NCBI GenBank assembly: GCA_947446855.1
Contig: CANFIH010000002.1
Coordinates: forward strand, 1-64,000
DNA: 64,000 nt
From: Burkholderiales bacterium
GTDB taxonomy: Bacteria > Pseudomonadota > Gammaproteobacteria > Burkholderiales > Burkholderiaceae_C
Reading direction: 5' to 3'
A program made the position numbers and the translations under genes. Below the pieces are notes generated by a model that made no database searches, was not told the origin of the DNA, and saw only the letters and a list, made by a program, of their open reading frames with translations. Below, piece after piece: positions 25,272 to 34,781 of the stretch (within the stretch, counting starts at the first letter, position 1; the number at the start of each line of letters is the position of its first letter).

Positions 25272-26174
25272 TCAGCTTAACAATTGTCCGGCTATCGCGG
25301 TCGCGGCGGATCGGGTCTCGACCCCAAGCTTTTCAAAAATATGTTCCAGATGCTTGTTGACCGTGCGGTGGCTCATCCCCAGTATCTCGGCAATGTCACG
25401 GTTGGTCTTTCCCTTGGCCAACCATGACAGGACTTCGGTTTCACGCGGGGTCAGGGGCACATCGGGTTGACGTACCGAGGTTTCCGCTTTGGTCGGGGCC
25501 ATGTTGAGTACCAACATCGATTCGGAAATACCGCTTTGACCCATGTGCATTGCCACCAGGACGCCCTTGCCCGGCAAGGGTACGCTGATCTGCGCATGTT
25601 CATGAGCGGTGTGTAGCCAGGCCTGCGCGGCCTGGTGGTCCGGTTGGCCGAAAGCGGCTTCCAGCCAGCGCGTGGCCTGGGGCGAGCGCCAGGCCAGGCG
25701 TCCGCGGCTGTCCAGCAACACCGTGCCCAGGCCGGCCACGTCCACCGCTTCGCGTGCCAGGCGGGTGGCCTGCGCGTTGCGCACATGGGTTGCCAGGCGT
25801 ACCAACACCTCGGGCAGGCGCAGCGGCTTGACCACATAGTCCACGCCGCCGCTGGTGAATCCCTCGAGGATTTGTGCTGTATCCGAAAGCCCGGTCATGA
25901 AAACCACCGGGATGTGTGCCCAATGGGGCGTCTCCTTGAGTTTCCTGCATAGCGCAAATCCGTCCATGCCGGGCATGACGGCGTCCAGCAGGATGCCATC
26001 CGGGATCACTATTTCCAGACGTTCCAAGGCTTCCTGCGCGTCTCGGGCGGCGAGTACGGCATAGCCTTCGGCGCTCAGTGCGTCACACAGCATGCGCAGC
26101 GTATCGAGCGCATCGTCCACCACGAGAATGGAATGGCGTGGTGCCGGGGATTCGGGCTTAGAGGAATCGGTCAT
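25272..26174 (-). CDS. Response regulator with LuxR-type DNA-binding domain
   Basis: A 300-residue response regulator. The receiver domain spans about 14-130, with acidic residues D20/D21, phospho-acceptor D64 (ILLDAVMPG) and a lysine in DYVVKPL. A central region of about 100 residues (TRLAREAVDVAGLGTVLLDS onward, PAS-like) has no motif I recognise with confidence. The C-terminal LuxR/NarL helix-turn-helix covers about 235-295 (LTPRETEVLSWLAKGKTNRD). The ATG at 26174 overlaps the end of the kinase gene by 17 bases, so the two are co-translated partners. It probably activates the divergent amide operon. Confidence 0.88.
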   Translation of the reverse strand: MTDSSKPESPAPRHSILVVDDALDTLRMLCDALSAEGYAVLAARDAQEALERLEIVIPDGILLDAVMPGMDGFALCRKLKETPHWAHIPVVFMTGLSDTAQILEGFTSGGVDYVVKPLRLPEVLVRLATHVRNAQATRLAREAVDVAGLGTVLLDSRGRLAWRSPQATRWLEAAFGQPDHQAAQAWLHTAHEHAQISVPLPGKGVLVAMHMGQSGISESMLVLNMAPTKAETSVRQPDVPLTPRETEVLSWLAKGKTNRDIAEILGMSHRTVNKHLEHIFEKLGVETRSAATAIAGQLLS

Positions 26175-29100
26175 GGTCGGGTTCCCGAAGTTGAATGCTG
26201 AGGGCCTGGAAGTCGAAGCTTTCGGCAAGGCCTTGCAGAGCGTGCAGCGTGATGGTGTGCTCGGGGTGGGATATGAGCCCTTTTCGCAGTGCATCGCGCA
26301 GCGCTGTGGCGTGACCCTGCCTGGCCAGTCGGCCCAGTTCCTCGCGCAGCATGTCAGGCAAATCCGCCGGGTTCGGGCGTGCCACTGTGCTGGTGCTTTG
26401 CTCCAGCTTGGCGGCTACCAGTGACCGTGGCGTATTGTCCCGGACCCATTCAATCTGAAGCGCATGTTCCAGCGCGTCGAGCAACTCCGATTCGATAATC
26501 GGCTTGCCCACAAAGCCCTGGCATTGCATGGCAAGCAGACGTTCCGGTTGGTGGTCAAACAGGTTGGCAGAGACAAAAACAATGGGCAGCTTGTCGGGTG
26601 GCAAGAGTTGACGCAACAGCGCCGCAGTTTCCCAGCCATCCAGATCGTCCATCGTGATGTCCAGCAGCACCAGGTCGGGCGGATCCCGTTGCACGATTTC
26701 CAGGCATTCACGCCCACTGGCGGCCTCGTTGATCGTAAAGCCCAGCGGCACCAGAAGGCCCGCCAGAAGCTGCCGCTGCAGTGGCTGGTCATCGACCACC
26801 AGCAGGGTTCGTCTCGGGTCCAGGTAGCCTATGACTGAACGCAGAGCGAAGGCACGCCTGGGTGAGCTGACCTGGTCAGACGTGATGCCCGGCAGATACA
26901 AGCGCACCGAGAAGGTGCTGCCATGGCCAGGGATGCTGGTAACGGTCAGCTCACCGCCCATGAGTTGTGTCAGCAGGTTGGTAATCGTCAGACCCAGGCC
27001 GGTGCCTGATTCGCTGGCACGCCGGCCTGCGCTGCCGCGTTCGAAGGGCAGGAAGATGCGTTCCTGATCCTGCGAGGCAATACCGATGCCCGTGTCCACG
27101 ACATCGATGCGCGTGACGTGTTGACGAAAATCCAGGCGCAGCACAATCGCGCCGCGCTCGGTGAAGCGCACCGCGTTGGCCAGCAGGTTGATGAGAATTT
27201 GCCGCAACCGTTTCGCATCTGCACGCACATAGGTCGGGGCCACGCCCATGATTGCCAATGAGAAATGCAAGCCCTTGCTCTCGGCCTGCGGCCGCAGCAT
27301 ACCCTCTACATCTTCCAGCAGCTCGGCCAGTGGCAGTGGCACCGGGTCCAGCCGCAAGCGTCCGGCTTCAATGCGCGCCAGTTCCAGCGAACCGTCGATG
27401 AGTGCCCGCATGTGCTGGCCGCTGTGGTGCATGGTGGCCAGGGTTTCGCGCATCCCGCCATCGATCTGGGTATTTTTGAGCAGGATCTGCGTATAGCCCA
27501 GAATGCTGTTGAGAGGGGAGCGCAACTCGTGTGTCATGCCGGCCACGTAGCGCGTCTTGGCCTGGCTTGCCGAGTCGGCCTGGTCCTTGGCGGATTGCAG
27601 TGCGGCGTCCGTGCGGCGGTGGGCATCGATCTCTTCGAGCAAGCGGTGGGTCTGGTTTTCAGATTCGTCTTGTGCCATGCGCCTGCTGTCAGTGCTGAGT
27701 ACGACCCACCATGCGCACACTGCAGCCAGCAGGGCCAGCAGCGAAAACACCTTGAGAAAGGGCATGCGCAGCAGCGGCGCGGTTGTGTTCAGGCTCTCCT
27801 GCACATAGACCACTCCCACCAATAACGCCATGACCGCGCACAGCGACAGCATGACGAACAAATATTGTCCAAAGCGAAAATTGACTTTCAGCAGCCACTT
27901 TTTGGGTAGCAGCCATGCCGCAACGGCGCGCAGTTGGTCGCCGGCGCCGGCTTCTTTCTTGCAGCGGTCATGGCAGCGCGATTCCAGCGAGCAGCAGAGG
28001 GAACATATGGGCGCGCTGTAGGCCGGGCATTGGGCCATGTCTTCCGATTCGAACTGGTTTTCACAGACCGTACAGCGCACAATTTCGCCTGGCTGCCACT
28101 GCGTATCTGGCGTGCGTGCCAGGTAATAACGCCCCTCCGTGGCCCAGGCCAGCAGAGGAGCCAGCGCCATGGACAGCGCCAGGGCAATGAACGGCGAGAA
28201 CGCTGCCGCCCAGGCGCCGAACAATCCGGCGTAGGCGCAACAGGCGGCTGTTGCTGCAATCACCATGGAACCCAGGCCCACGGGGTTGAAGTCGTAAAGA
28301 TGGGCGCGGCGGAATTCAATGCCGGGGGGGCTTAAGCCCAGTGGCTTATTGATGACCAGGTCTGCCACCAGAGCGCCCACCCAGGCAATAGCCACATTGC
28401 TGTACACCGCGAGCACTTTCTCCAGAGCGCCAAAAACGCCGAGTGTCATGAGCAAGGTGGCAATCAGGACATTGAACACCAGCCAGACCACGCGCCCCGG
28501 ATGGCTGCGGGTCACACGGGAAAAAAAGTTCGACCAGGCAAGCGAGCCCGCGTAGGCGTTGGTCAGGTTGATCTTGATTTGCGAGACCACGACAAAGACG
28601 ACGGTCACAATGACTGCTATTCCGGTATGGCCGATGGCCTGTGTAAAACCGGCGAGGAACATCTGCGTAGGCTCGGTGGCGCGGCTGGAGGGCACTTCGA
28701 ACTGCAAGGCGGCAAAGGCCAGAAATGCGCCGCCCGCCATCTTGAACATGCCCATCACGATCCAGCCGGGTCCGGCCGTCAGTACCGCGCCCCACCAGCG
28801 CAGTCGATTGGCGCGCGTTCTTTCGGGCAGGAAGCGCAGAAAGTCCACCTGCTCGCCAATTTGCACCACCAGCGAGAAGATCACCGCCGCCGCCGCACCA
28901 AACATCAAGGGGTCAAAGCTGCTACTGCCACTGCGCAAGCCCGTCAGACCCGAGAAGTCGCGATACATCTGCGGCTTTTCCAGTGCGATCCAGACGAAGG
29001 GAAGCACCAGCAGAAAAAGCCACACCGGTTGCGTCCATGCCTGCAGTCGCGAGATCAGGGTGATCCCGTGCATGGCCAGTGGCAGGATCACCAGCGACGA

Positions 29101-29592
29101 CAGCACATAACACCACTCCAGGGGCCAAGGCAGCACCATTTGTATGGCCAACGCCATGATGGCTGCCTCCAGCGCAAAAAAGATGAAGGTAAAGATCGCA
29201 TAGATCAGCGAGGTGATGGTGGAGCCCAGGTAGCCAAAGCCCGCACCGCGCGTGAGCAGGTCCATGTCCAGTCCATAGCGCGCGGCGTAGTAAGCGATGG
29301 GCAAGCCTGTCAGAAAAATGATGACACCGACGCACAGGATGGCCCACATGGCGTTGGAAAACCCATAGTTCATTGCGATGGCTCCCCCGATCGCTTCCAG
29401 TGCCAGGAAAGCCAGGGAGCCAAACGCCGTGTTGGCCACCCTGAATTCGCTCCAGCGCCGGAAGCTCTTGGGCGTGTAACGCAGTGCGTAGTCCTCCATG
29501 CTTTCGTCTGCGACCCAGGAGTTGTATTCGCGGCGAAACCGGTAAATCGGTTGGGGGGCAATGGGACGATGGAAGTCGGTGGGCGCGGTCAT
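26158..29592 (-). CDS. Hybrid histidine kinase with an NCS1-type permease as sensor
   Basis: A 1144-residue membrane protein. Residues about 45-485 form a 12-segment permease of the nucleobase-cation symporter-1 (purine/cytosine permease) type. Next is an eight-cysteine segment (C507, C510, C522, C530, C533, C534, C540, C544), two more membrane segments (about 575-632), a short coiled coil, a HisKA domain with H688 (MTHELRSP), an HATPase domain (N806, D833-G837, GTGLGL at 863-868) and a receiver domain with D978. The last 80 residues are helical and could be an Hpt-like or docking tail, though I see no clear phospho-histidine motif. The ATG at 29592 is chosen over an upstream TTG. It is likely a sensor for the amide substrate. 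Confidence 0.88.
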   Translation of the reverse strand: MTAPTDFHRPIAPQPIYRFRREYNSWVADESMEDYALRYTPKSFRRWSEFRVANTAFGSLAFLALEAIGGAIAMNYGFSNAMWAILCVGVIIFLTGLPIAYYAARYGLDMDLLTRGAGFGYLGSTITSLIYAIFTFIFFALEAAIMALAIQMVLPWPLEWCYVLSSLVILPLAMHGITLISRLQAWTQPVWLFLLVLPFVWIALEKPQMYRDFSGLTGLRSGSSSFDPLMFGAAAAVIFSLVVQIGEQVDFLRFLPERTRANRLRWWGAVLTAGPGWIVMGMFKMAGGAFLAFAALQFEVPSSRATEPTQMFLAGFTQAIGHTGIAVIVTVVFVVVSQIKINLTNAYAGSLAWSNFFSRVTRSHPGRVVWLVFNVLIATLLMTLGVFGALEKVLAVYSNVAIAWVGALVADLVINKPLGLSPPGIEFRRAHLYDFNPVGLGSMVIAATAACCAYAGLFGAWAAAFSPFIALALSMALAPLLAWATEGRYYLARTPDTQWQPGEIVRCTVCENQFESEDMAQCPAYSAPICSLCCSLESRCHDRCKKEAGAGDQLRAVAAWLLPKKWLLKVNFRFGQYLFVMLSLCAVMALLVGVVYVQESLNTTAPLLRMPFLKVFSLLALLAAVCAWWVVLSTDSRRMAQDESENQTHRLLEEIDAHRRTDAALQSAKDQADSASQAKTRYVAGMTHELRSPLNSILGYTQILLKNTQIDGGMRETLATMHHSGQHMRALIDGSLELARIEAGRLRLDPVPLPLAELLEDVEGMLRPQAESKGLHFSLAIMGVAPTYVRADAKRLRQILINLLANAVRFTERGAIVLRLDFRQHVTRIDVVDTGIGIASQDQERIFLPFERGSAGRRASESGTGLGLTITNLLTQLMGGELTVTSIPGHGSTFSVRLYLPGITSDQVSSPRRAFALRSVIGYLDPRRTLLVVDDQPLQRQLLAGLLVPLGFTINEAASGRECLEIVQRDPPDLVLLDITMDDLDGWETAALLRQLLPPDKLPIVFVSANLFDHQPERLLAMQCQGFVGKPIIESELLDALEHALQIEWVRDNTPRSLVAAKLEQSTSTVARPNPADLPDMLREELGRLARQGHATALRDALRKGLISHPEHTITLHALQGLAESFDFQALSIQLREPDHDRFL

Positions 29593-29650
29593 GCAGTGAA
29601 GCAAGCAAGAATCGTTCTCACACCCCTGTGCCTCGCGCCGCAGCCACCAC

Positions 29651-29666
29651 TACGTTAATTAACGTA
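29651..29666. promoter_or_regulatory. 16-bp perfect palindrome between the kinase and transporter genes
   Basis: TACGTTAATTAACGTA is a perfect palindrome in the 162-bp divergent region, 58 bases from the kinase start and 88 from the transporter start. It is a good candidate site for the LuxR-type response regulator that belongs to the kinase. Confidence 0.55.
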
Positions 29667-29754
29667 TGGCTGGGAAGTGGGCTTGAACCTAATCTTTGCA
29701 CCAGCGCGGCGATTTCCGCCGTTCGTTTTTAACCCATGCTGCAAGGAGCGTTAC

Positions 29755-31026
29755 ATGAAGCACACTTCCGATGACAAGGCCCTCAACCTGGCTACCGCGG
29801 ACGTCAGTCGACGTCGCATGTTGCAGGCTATCGGTGCCGTATCCGTAGCCGGCCTGCCAGCGTTCGCATCAGCCCAGGCGACTGCTCAGGTCAATACGAC
29901 CAATCTGGCCGTAACCGACACCGAAGTGACCGTCGGCCAATTGCATTCCGCAACCGGCACCATGGCCATCTCGGAAACCGGCGCTATCCAGGCCGAGCAA
30001 CTGGCCATTGACCAGATCAACGCCATGGGTGGCATTCTGGGACGCAAGATCAAGGTGATCAAGGAAGACGGCGCCTCTGACTGGCCCACCTTCGCCGAGA
30101 AGTCCAAGAAACTGCTGGTCAACGACCATTGTGCCGCCGTGTTTGGTTGTTGGACCTCGGCATCGCGCAAAGCGGTGTTGCCCATCTTCGAAAAAGAAAA
30201 CGGCCTGCTCTACTACCCCACCTTTTACGAAGGCTTGGAGCAGTCCAAGAACGTGGTCTACACCGGACAGGAAGCCACGCAGCAGATCCTGTACAGCCTG
30301 GACTGGGCGCAGAAAGAGAAGAAGGCCAAGACCTTCTTCCTGATCGGCTCGGACTACATCTGGCCCCGTACCTCGATGAAGATTGCACGCAAGCACGTCG
30401 AGAACTTCCAGAAGGGAAAGATTGTCGGTGAGGAGTATTACCCGCTGGGCAGCACCAACTTTGGCTCTTTGATGAACAAGATCAAGGTGCAAAAACCGGA
30501 TTGCATTTTTGTGGCCGTGGTCGGAGGCTCCAACGTCGCCTTCTACAAGGCACTCAAGGCTGCCGGCATCACTGGCGACAAGCAGCTGCTGTTGACGCTG
30601 GCAGTGACAGAAGACGAAATGACGGGCGTGGGTGGTGAGAACTTCCAGGGCTTTTATTCGTCCATGAAGTATTTCCAGTCTCTGGAGAACGACAACAACA
30701 AAAAGTTCGTCGCTGCCTTCAAGGCCAAGTATGGCAAGGACTCGGTCATTGGCGATGTGACCCAGGCCGGTTACCTCGGCCCCTGGCTGTGGAAGGCTGC
30801 TGTGGAGAAGGCCAAGAGCTTTGATGTGAACAAGGTCGTCGCCGCATCCGAGACGGGAACCATTGAACTCAAAACTGCGCCCGAAGGCTATGTGAAGCTC
30901 GACCAGAACCACCACCTGTGGAGCAAGTCGCGTATCGCCATGGGTATGCCAGACGCCACCTTCAAGGTGGTGTCCGAGTCGCCGGAGCTGATCAAACCCA
31001 ATCCGTTCCCCAAGGGCTATCAATAA
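29755..31026 (+). CDS. urtA: Urea/short-chain amide-binding protein of an ABC importer
   Basis: A 423-residue periplasmic binding protein of the UrtA/FmdD/AmiC group. The N-terminus has a twin-arginine-like signal (SRRRMLQAIGAVSVAGLPAFASA, about 18-40). Mature residues include VGQLHSATGTMAISE, the FGCWTSASRKAVLPIF stretch and a YPTFYEG segment typical of UrtA proteins. AAGGAG precedes the ATG at 29755. The downstream genes encode two amidases and no urease is present in the window. The ligand is therefore more likely acetamide, formamide or a similar amide than urea. The symbol marks the family, not a proven substrate. Confidence 0.87.
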   Translation: MKHTSDDKALNLATADVSRRRMLQAIGAVSVAGLPAFASAQATAQVNTTNLAVTDTEVTVGQLHSATGTMAISETGAIQAEQLAIDQINAMGGILGRKIKVIKEDGASDWPTFAEKSKKLLVNDHCAAVFGCWTSASRKAVLPIFEKENGLLYYPTFYEGLEQSKNVVYTGQEATQQILYSLDWAQKEKKAKTFFLIGSDYIWPRTSMKIARKHVENFQKGKIVGEEYYPLGSTNFGSLMNKIKVQKPDCIFVAVVGGSNVAFYKALKAAGITGDKQLLLTLAVTEDEMTGVGGENFQGFYSSMKYFQSLENDNNKKFVAAFKAKYGKDSVIGDVTQAGYLGPWLWKAAVEKAKSFDVNKVVAASETGTIELKTAPEGYVKLDQNHHLWSKSRIAMGMPDATFKVVSESPELIKPNPFPKGYQ

Positions 31027-31109
31027 GCCGCTCTAGCCCCGCACCGGGTAGGCGCAGGTTCTGCGCCAACCCGGCTCCACCCACTCTTTGTTTTCCAGGA
31101 GCCAGCCAC

Positions 31110-32024
31110 ATGACTTTTTCTGAAATGCTCAATATCGGATTGATGCAAGGTTTTGCCGGCCTGAGCCTGTTTGCCGTGCTGCTGCTTATGGGGCTGGGGC
31201 TGGCCATCATTTTTGGCCAGATGGGCGTCATCAACATGGCGCATGGCGAGTTCATGACCATCGGTGCGTACACCATTTACTTTGGGTCCACCCTGGCATC
31301 GACCTATGCGCCGCATATGGTTGCCTACTATTTTCCGGTTGCCATCATTGCGGCATTCATGTTTTCTTTTGTGGTGGGCTGGCTGGTGGAGTGGGCGCTC
31401 ATTCGCCACCTTTACAAGCGCCCTCTGGACACTCTGCTTGCCACCTGGGGCATCAGCCTGGCGCTGCAGCAGATGTTTCGAACCTTTATTGGCCCCAAGG
31501 AAGTCAGCCCGACCTTGCCCGACTGGTTGCTCGGCTCCTGGGCACCTGCGGAAGGCCTGGACATTCCCATCAACGGCATGTTCGTGTTGGGCTTGACGGC
31601 CTTTGTGACCTGCGCCGTGCTGCTGGCGCTGCATCAGAGCCGCTGGGGCCTGCGTGTGCGTGCCACCGTAAGCAACCGCTTGATGGCCAATGCTATTGGC
31701 ATTGACACCATGAAGACCGACCGCCTGACCTTCGCCATCGGCTGCGGCATTGCGGGTGTGGCGGGTGCCGCATTTACCACTATCGGCTCTACCGGACCGA
31801 CCTCGGGATCGCTCTACATCGTAGATGCCTTTTTGGTCGTGACGTTTGGTGGCGCAGCAAGCCTCTTGGGCACCGTGGTGTCGGCCTTTGGTATCGCCCA
31901 AACCCAGTCCGTTGCCGAGTTTTTCCTTACGGGCTCCATGGCAAAAATGATCACGCTGTCGCTCATTGTCCTGATTCTGATGGTGCGGCCGCAAGGGCTG
32001 TTCGCCAGCAAGATCCGCCGCTGA
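31110..32024 (+). CDS. urtB: Urea/amide ABC importer permease B
   Basis: A 304-residue inner-membrane permease of the LivH/UrtB branched type with about eight hydrophobic segments. The pattern GQMGVINMAHGEFMTIGAYT (35-54) is characteristic of UrtB/FmdE. CCAGGAGCC lies before the ATG at 31110. It lacks the N-terminal extension of many UrtB proteins (over 500 residues), so it is closer in length to FmdE of the formamide/urea transporter of Methylophilus. It pairs with the next permease to form the channel. Confidence 0.88.
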   Translation: MTFSEMLNIGLMQGFAGLSLFAVLLLMGLGLAIIFGQMGVINMAHGEFMTIGAYTIYFGSTLASTYAPHMVAYYFPVAIIAAFMFSFVVGWLVEWALIRHLYKRPLDTLLATWGISLALQQMFRTFIGPKEVSPTLPDWLLGSWAPAEGLDIPINGMFVLGLTAFVTCAVLLALHQSRWGLRVRATVSNRLMANAIGIDTMKTDRLTFAIGCGIAGVAGAAFTTIGSTGPTSGSLYIVDAFLVVTFGGAASLLGTVVSAFGIAQTQSVAEFFLTGSMAKMITLSLIVLILMVRPQGLFASKIRR

Positions 32025-32054
32025 TTTCCAAAAATTCTCACGGAGAACCACCCC

Positions 32055-33254
32055 ATGAATGCCCTCAAAGCCTGGATCACGCGCTATCAGCTCGCTAGCA
32101 TGGTGCTACTCGTCGTGCTGCTGGCCGTGGTGCTGCCACTGACATTGGACATCTTTCGCCTCAACCTTGTCGGCAAGTACCTGACCTATTCCTTCGTTGC
32201 TATCGGCCTGGTCATGGTCTGGGGTTATGGTGGTGTGCTCAGCCTGGGGCAGGGAGTGTTTTTTGGTCTGGGCGGCTACGCCATGGCCATGTTCCTCAAG
32301 CTGGAGGCCTCTGACCCCGTGAGCACGGCCATTCAGTCAACGCCCGGTATCCCGGACTTCATGGACTGGAACCAAATCACGGCCCTGCCGGCCTTGTGGG
32401 TGCCCTTCAAGAGTTTGCCTTTTGCCCTCTTTGCAGTAGTTGCTGTACCCACCTTGCTGGCCTTCATCATCAGCTACGCCATGTTCAAGCGGCGGGTCGG
32501 CGGGGTGTACTTCGCCATCATCACGCAGGCGGTGGCACTGATCTTGACGGTGCTGATCATCGGCCAACAGGGTTACACCGGGGGCGTCAACGGCATGACC
32601 GATTTGAAAACGGTTTTGGGCTGGGATACCCGCACGGACAGTGCCAAGTACATCCTCTATTACCTGTGTGTGGCGTTGCTGATCGGCTCCATGGTCCTGT
32701 GCCGTTGGGTTCAGACCAGCAAGCTCGGTACGCTGCTCTTGGCCATGCGTGACAAAGAAGACCGGGTGCGCTTCTCCGGCTATGACGTCGCCGATTTCAA
32801 AGTATTTACCTTCTGCCTGGCCGCCGCACTATCGGGCATTGGCGGCGCGCTGTTTTCACTGCAGGTCGGTTTCATGTCGCCCAGTTTTGTTGGCATCGTG
32901 CCGTCCATTGAGATGGTCATCTATGCCGCAGTGGGCGGACGCATGAGCCTGGTGGGTGCGGTGTATGGCACCTTGTTGGTGAATGCCGGCAAGACCTATT
33001 TTTCGGAGAGCTTTCCCGATGTGTGGCTGTTCCTTATGGCGGCCCTTTTCATCGGTGTGACCATGGCCTTCCCGATGGGCCTTGCCGGTGTGTGGGAAGA
33101 GCATGTCAGACCCTGGTGGACGGCGCGCCGCCAAGCGCTGCGCGATGCCGCTGTCAAGGCACCGCAAGCGATGCTTCCCCGCGCTGCAGATGCGCCTGCG
33201 GCTACGTCCAGCCCAGCGGTCCTGCCCGAAGGTGTCCCCGCCCAAAGCGTCTGA
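32055..33254 (+). CDS. urtC: Urea/amide ABC importer permease C
   Basis: A 399-residue permease of the LivM/UrtC type. It has about ten membrane segments, the early WGYGGVLSLGQGVFFGLGGYA signature (about 56-76), and conserved RDKEDRVRFSGYDV before the last segments. The C-terminal 30 residues are an alanine- and proline-rich cytoplasmic tail. GGAGAACC precedes the ATG. It lies 30 bases after permease B and 18 bases before the first ATPase gene, as in standard urt operons. Confidence 0.9.
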   Translation: MNALKAWITRYQLASMVLLVVLLAVVLPLTLDIFRLNLVGKYLTYSFVAIGLVMVWGYGGVLSLGQGVFFGLGGYAMAMFLKLEASDPVSTAIQSTPGIPDFMDWNQITALPALWVPFKSLPFALFAVVAVPTLLAFIISYAMFKRRVGGVYFAIITQAVALILTVLIIGQQGYTGGVNGMTDLKTVLGWDTRTDSAKYILYYLCVALLIGSMVLCRWVQTSKLGTLLLAMRDKEDRVRFSGYDVADFKVFTFCLAAALSGIGGALFSLQVGFMSPSFVGIVPSIEMVIYAAVGGRMSLVGAVYGTLLVNAGKTYFSESFPDVWLFLMAALFIGVTMAFPMGLAGVWEEHVRPWWTARRQALRDAAVKAPQAMLPRAADAPAATSSPAVLPEGVPAQSV

Positions 33255-33272
33255 GTTCAAAGGAAATACATC

Positions 33273-34016
33273 ATGAGCAACACAGACTTTGCATTGGCGG
33301 TGGAAGACCTCACCGTCTCGTTTGACGGCTTCAAGGCGATTGACGCGTTGACGCTGTACGTGGACCGCAATGAGCTGCGCGTCATCATCGGCCCCAACGG
33401 CGCGGGCAAGACCACGCTGCTGGACCTGATTTGCGGCAAGACCCGGGCCACCGGGGGCAGCATCAAATTCAAGAATCTGGAACTGACCCGGATGGCCGAG
33501 CACCAGCGGGTACGCCTGGGTATTGGACGCAAGTTCCAGACGCCCTCCATCTACGAAAACCTGCCGGTGTTCCAGAACCTGGAAGTCTCCTATCCCGCTG
33601 GCCGCTCGGTGTTTGGTGCGCTGGCCTTCAAGTGCACAGACGAAGTCAAGGCGCGCGTGCAGGTGGTTGCCGAAGACATTGGCCTGGGCGACAAGCTGGA
33701 TATGGAAGCCGGCCTCCTGTCCCACGGCCAGAAGCAGTGGCTGGAAATCGGCATGTTGCTGATGCAGGAGCCCGAGTTGCTGATGCTCGATGAGCCCATT
33801 GCCGGCATGAGCGCACGCGAACGCGAGCTCACCGCCGAACTGCTGCAGCGCATCTGCAAGAACCGCGCAGTGATAGTGATTGAACACGACATGGAATTCG
33901 TCAAGCGCATCGCCCACAAGGTCACTGTCATGCACCAGGGGAAGATCCTGGCCGAGGGGCCCATGGACAAAGTGCAGGCTGATCCCAAGGTCATTGATGT
34001 GTACCTCGGTCACTGA
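33273..34016 (+). CDS. urtD: Urea/amide ABC importer ATPase D
   Basis: A 247-residue ABC ATPase of the LivG/UrtD type. Walker A is GPNGAGKT, and the Q-loop/UrtD-specific GIGRKFQTPSIYENL stretch is present. The signature is LSHGQKQWLEIGMLL, an SHGQ form in place of SGGQ that is common in this subfamily. Walker B is LLMLDEPIAG and the switch histidine lies in IEHDMEF. It drives import together with the next ATPase. GGAAATACATC precedes the ATG. Confidence 0.92.
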   Translation: MSNTDFALAVEDLTVSFDGFKAIDALTLYVDRNELRVIIGPNGAGKTTLLDLICGKTRATGGSIKFKNLELTRMAEHQRVRLGIGRKFQTPSIYENLPVFQNLEVSYPAGRSVFGALAFKCTDEVKARVQVVAEDIGLGDKLDMEAGLLSHGQKQWLEIGMLLMQEPELLMLDEPIAGMSARERELTAELLQRICKNRAVIVIEHDMEFVKRIAHKVTVMHQGKILAEGPMDKVQADPKVIDVYLGH

Positions 34017-34050
34017 CCACGCATTGTTGTTGTTGAACCAGGAGCCCACT

Positions 34051-34740
34051 ATGTTGGAAGTCAATAATCTGTTCGTTGCGTATGGCCAGAGCGAGGCATT
34101 GCATGGCATTAGTTTTCACGGGCGTCCCAATGAAACGGTTGCCATCATGGGCCGTAACGGCATGGGTAAGACTACGCTGTTCAAGAGTTTGATGGGTGTG
34201 TTGCCCATCAAGAGTGGGCAGGTGAAAGTGGCCGGCCAGGATGTGTCCAAAGACGAGAGTTTCCGCCGCGTCGCCAAGGGCATTGCTTACGTGCCCCAGG
34301 GCCGCATGATCTTCCCGACCTTGACAGTTGAAGAGAACATCCAGACCGGGCTGGAGAACGCCAAGTTCAAGCGCATTCCCGATGAAATCTACGCGCTATT
34401 TCCGGTGCTGTGGGACATGCGCAGCCGCAAGGGTGGCAATCTGTCGGGCGGACAGCAGCAGCAGCTCGCCATCGCCCGCGCGCTGGTGACCGAGCCCAAG
34501 GTGTTGTTGCTCGATGAGCCCACCGAAGGCATACAGCCCTCCATCATCAAGGACATCGCCAAGGCTCTCAACGAGATCCGCCGCATGCGAGAAATCACCA
34601 TCATCGTGTCCGAGCAGGTGCTGTCCTTCGCCATGGATGTGGCCGACCGCCTGTTTGTCATCGAGGGCGGCCGTCTGGTGCATGAGACGGCGCGTGCCGA
34701 CACCGACCAGCAGCGCATCAAGTCGTATTTGTCTGTCTGA
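34051..34740 (+). CDS. urtE: Urea/amide ABC importer ATPase E
   Basis: A 229-residue ABC ATPase of the LivF/UrtE type. Walker A is GRNGMGKT, the signature is LSGGQQQQ and Walker B is LLLDEPTEG. The PQGRMIFPTLTVEENI stretch is a UrtE/LivF landmark. The switch position is SEQV rather than THDL, as is usual for this subfamily. CCAGGAGCCC lies before the ATG at 34051. It completes the five-gene transporter, and the formamidase gene begins 41 bases later. Confidence 0.92.
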   Translation: MLEVNNLFVAYGQSEALHGISFHGRPNETVAIMGRNGMGKTTLFKSLMGVLPIKSGQVKVAGQDVSKDESFRRVAKGIAYVPQGRMIFPTLTVEENIQTGLENAKFKRIPDEIYALFPVLWDMRSRKGGNLSGGQQQQLAIARALVTEPKVLLLDEPTEGIQPSIIKDIAKALNEIRRMREITIIVSEQVLSFAMDVADRLFVIEGGRLVHETARADTDQQRIKSYLSV

Positions 34741-34781
34741 TTTCCACGCTTTATCCACCCTCACTTCAACAGGAGCACACC

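Noticed and set aside
29755-34740. Calling the importer a proven urea transporter
   Set aside because: No urease genes are present and the linked enzymes are amidases; the family resemblance does not fix the substrate.
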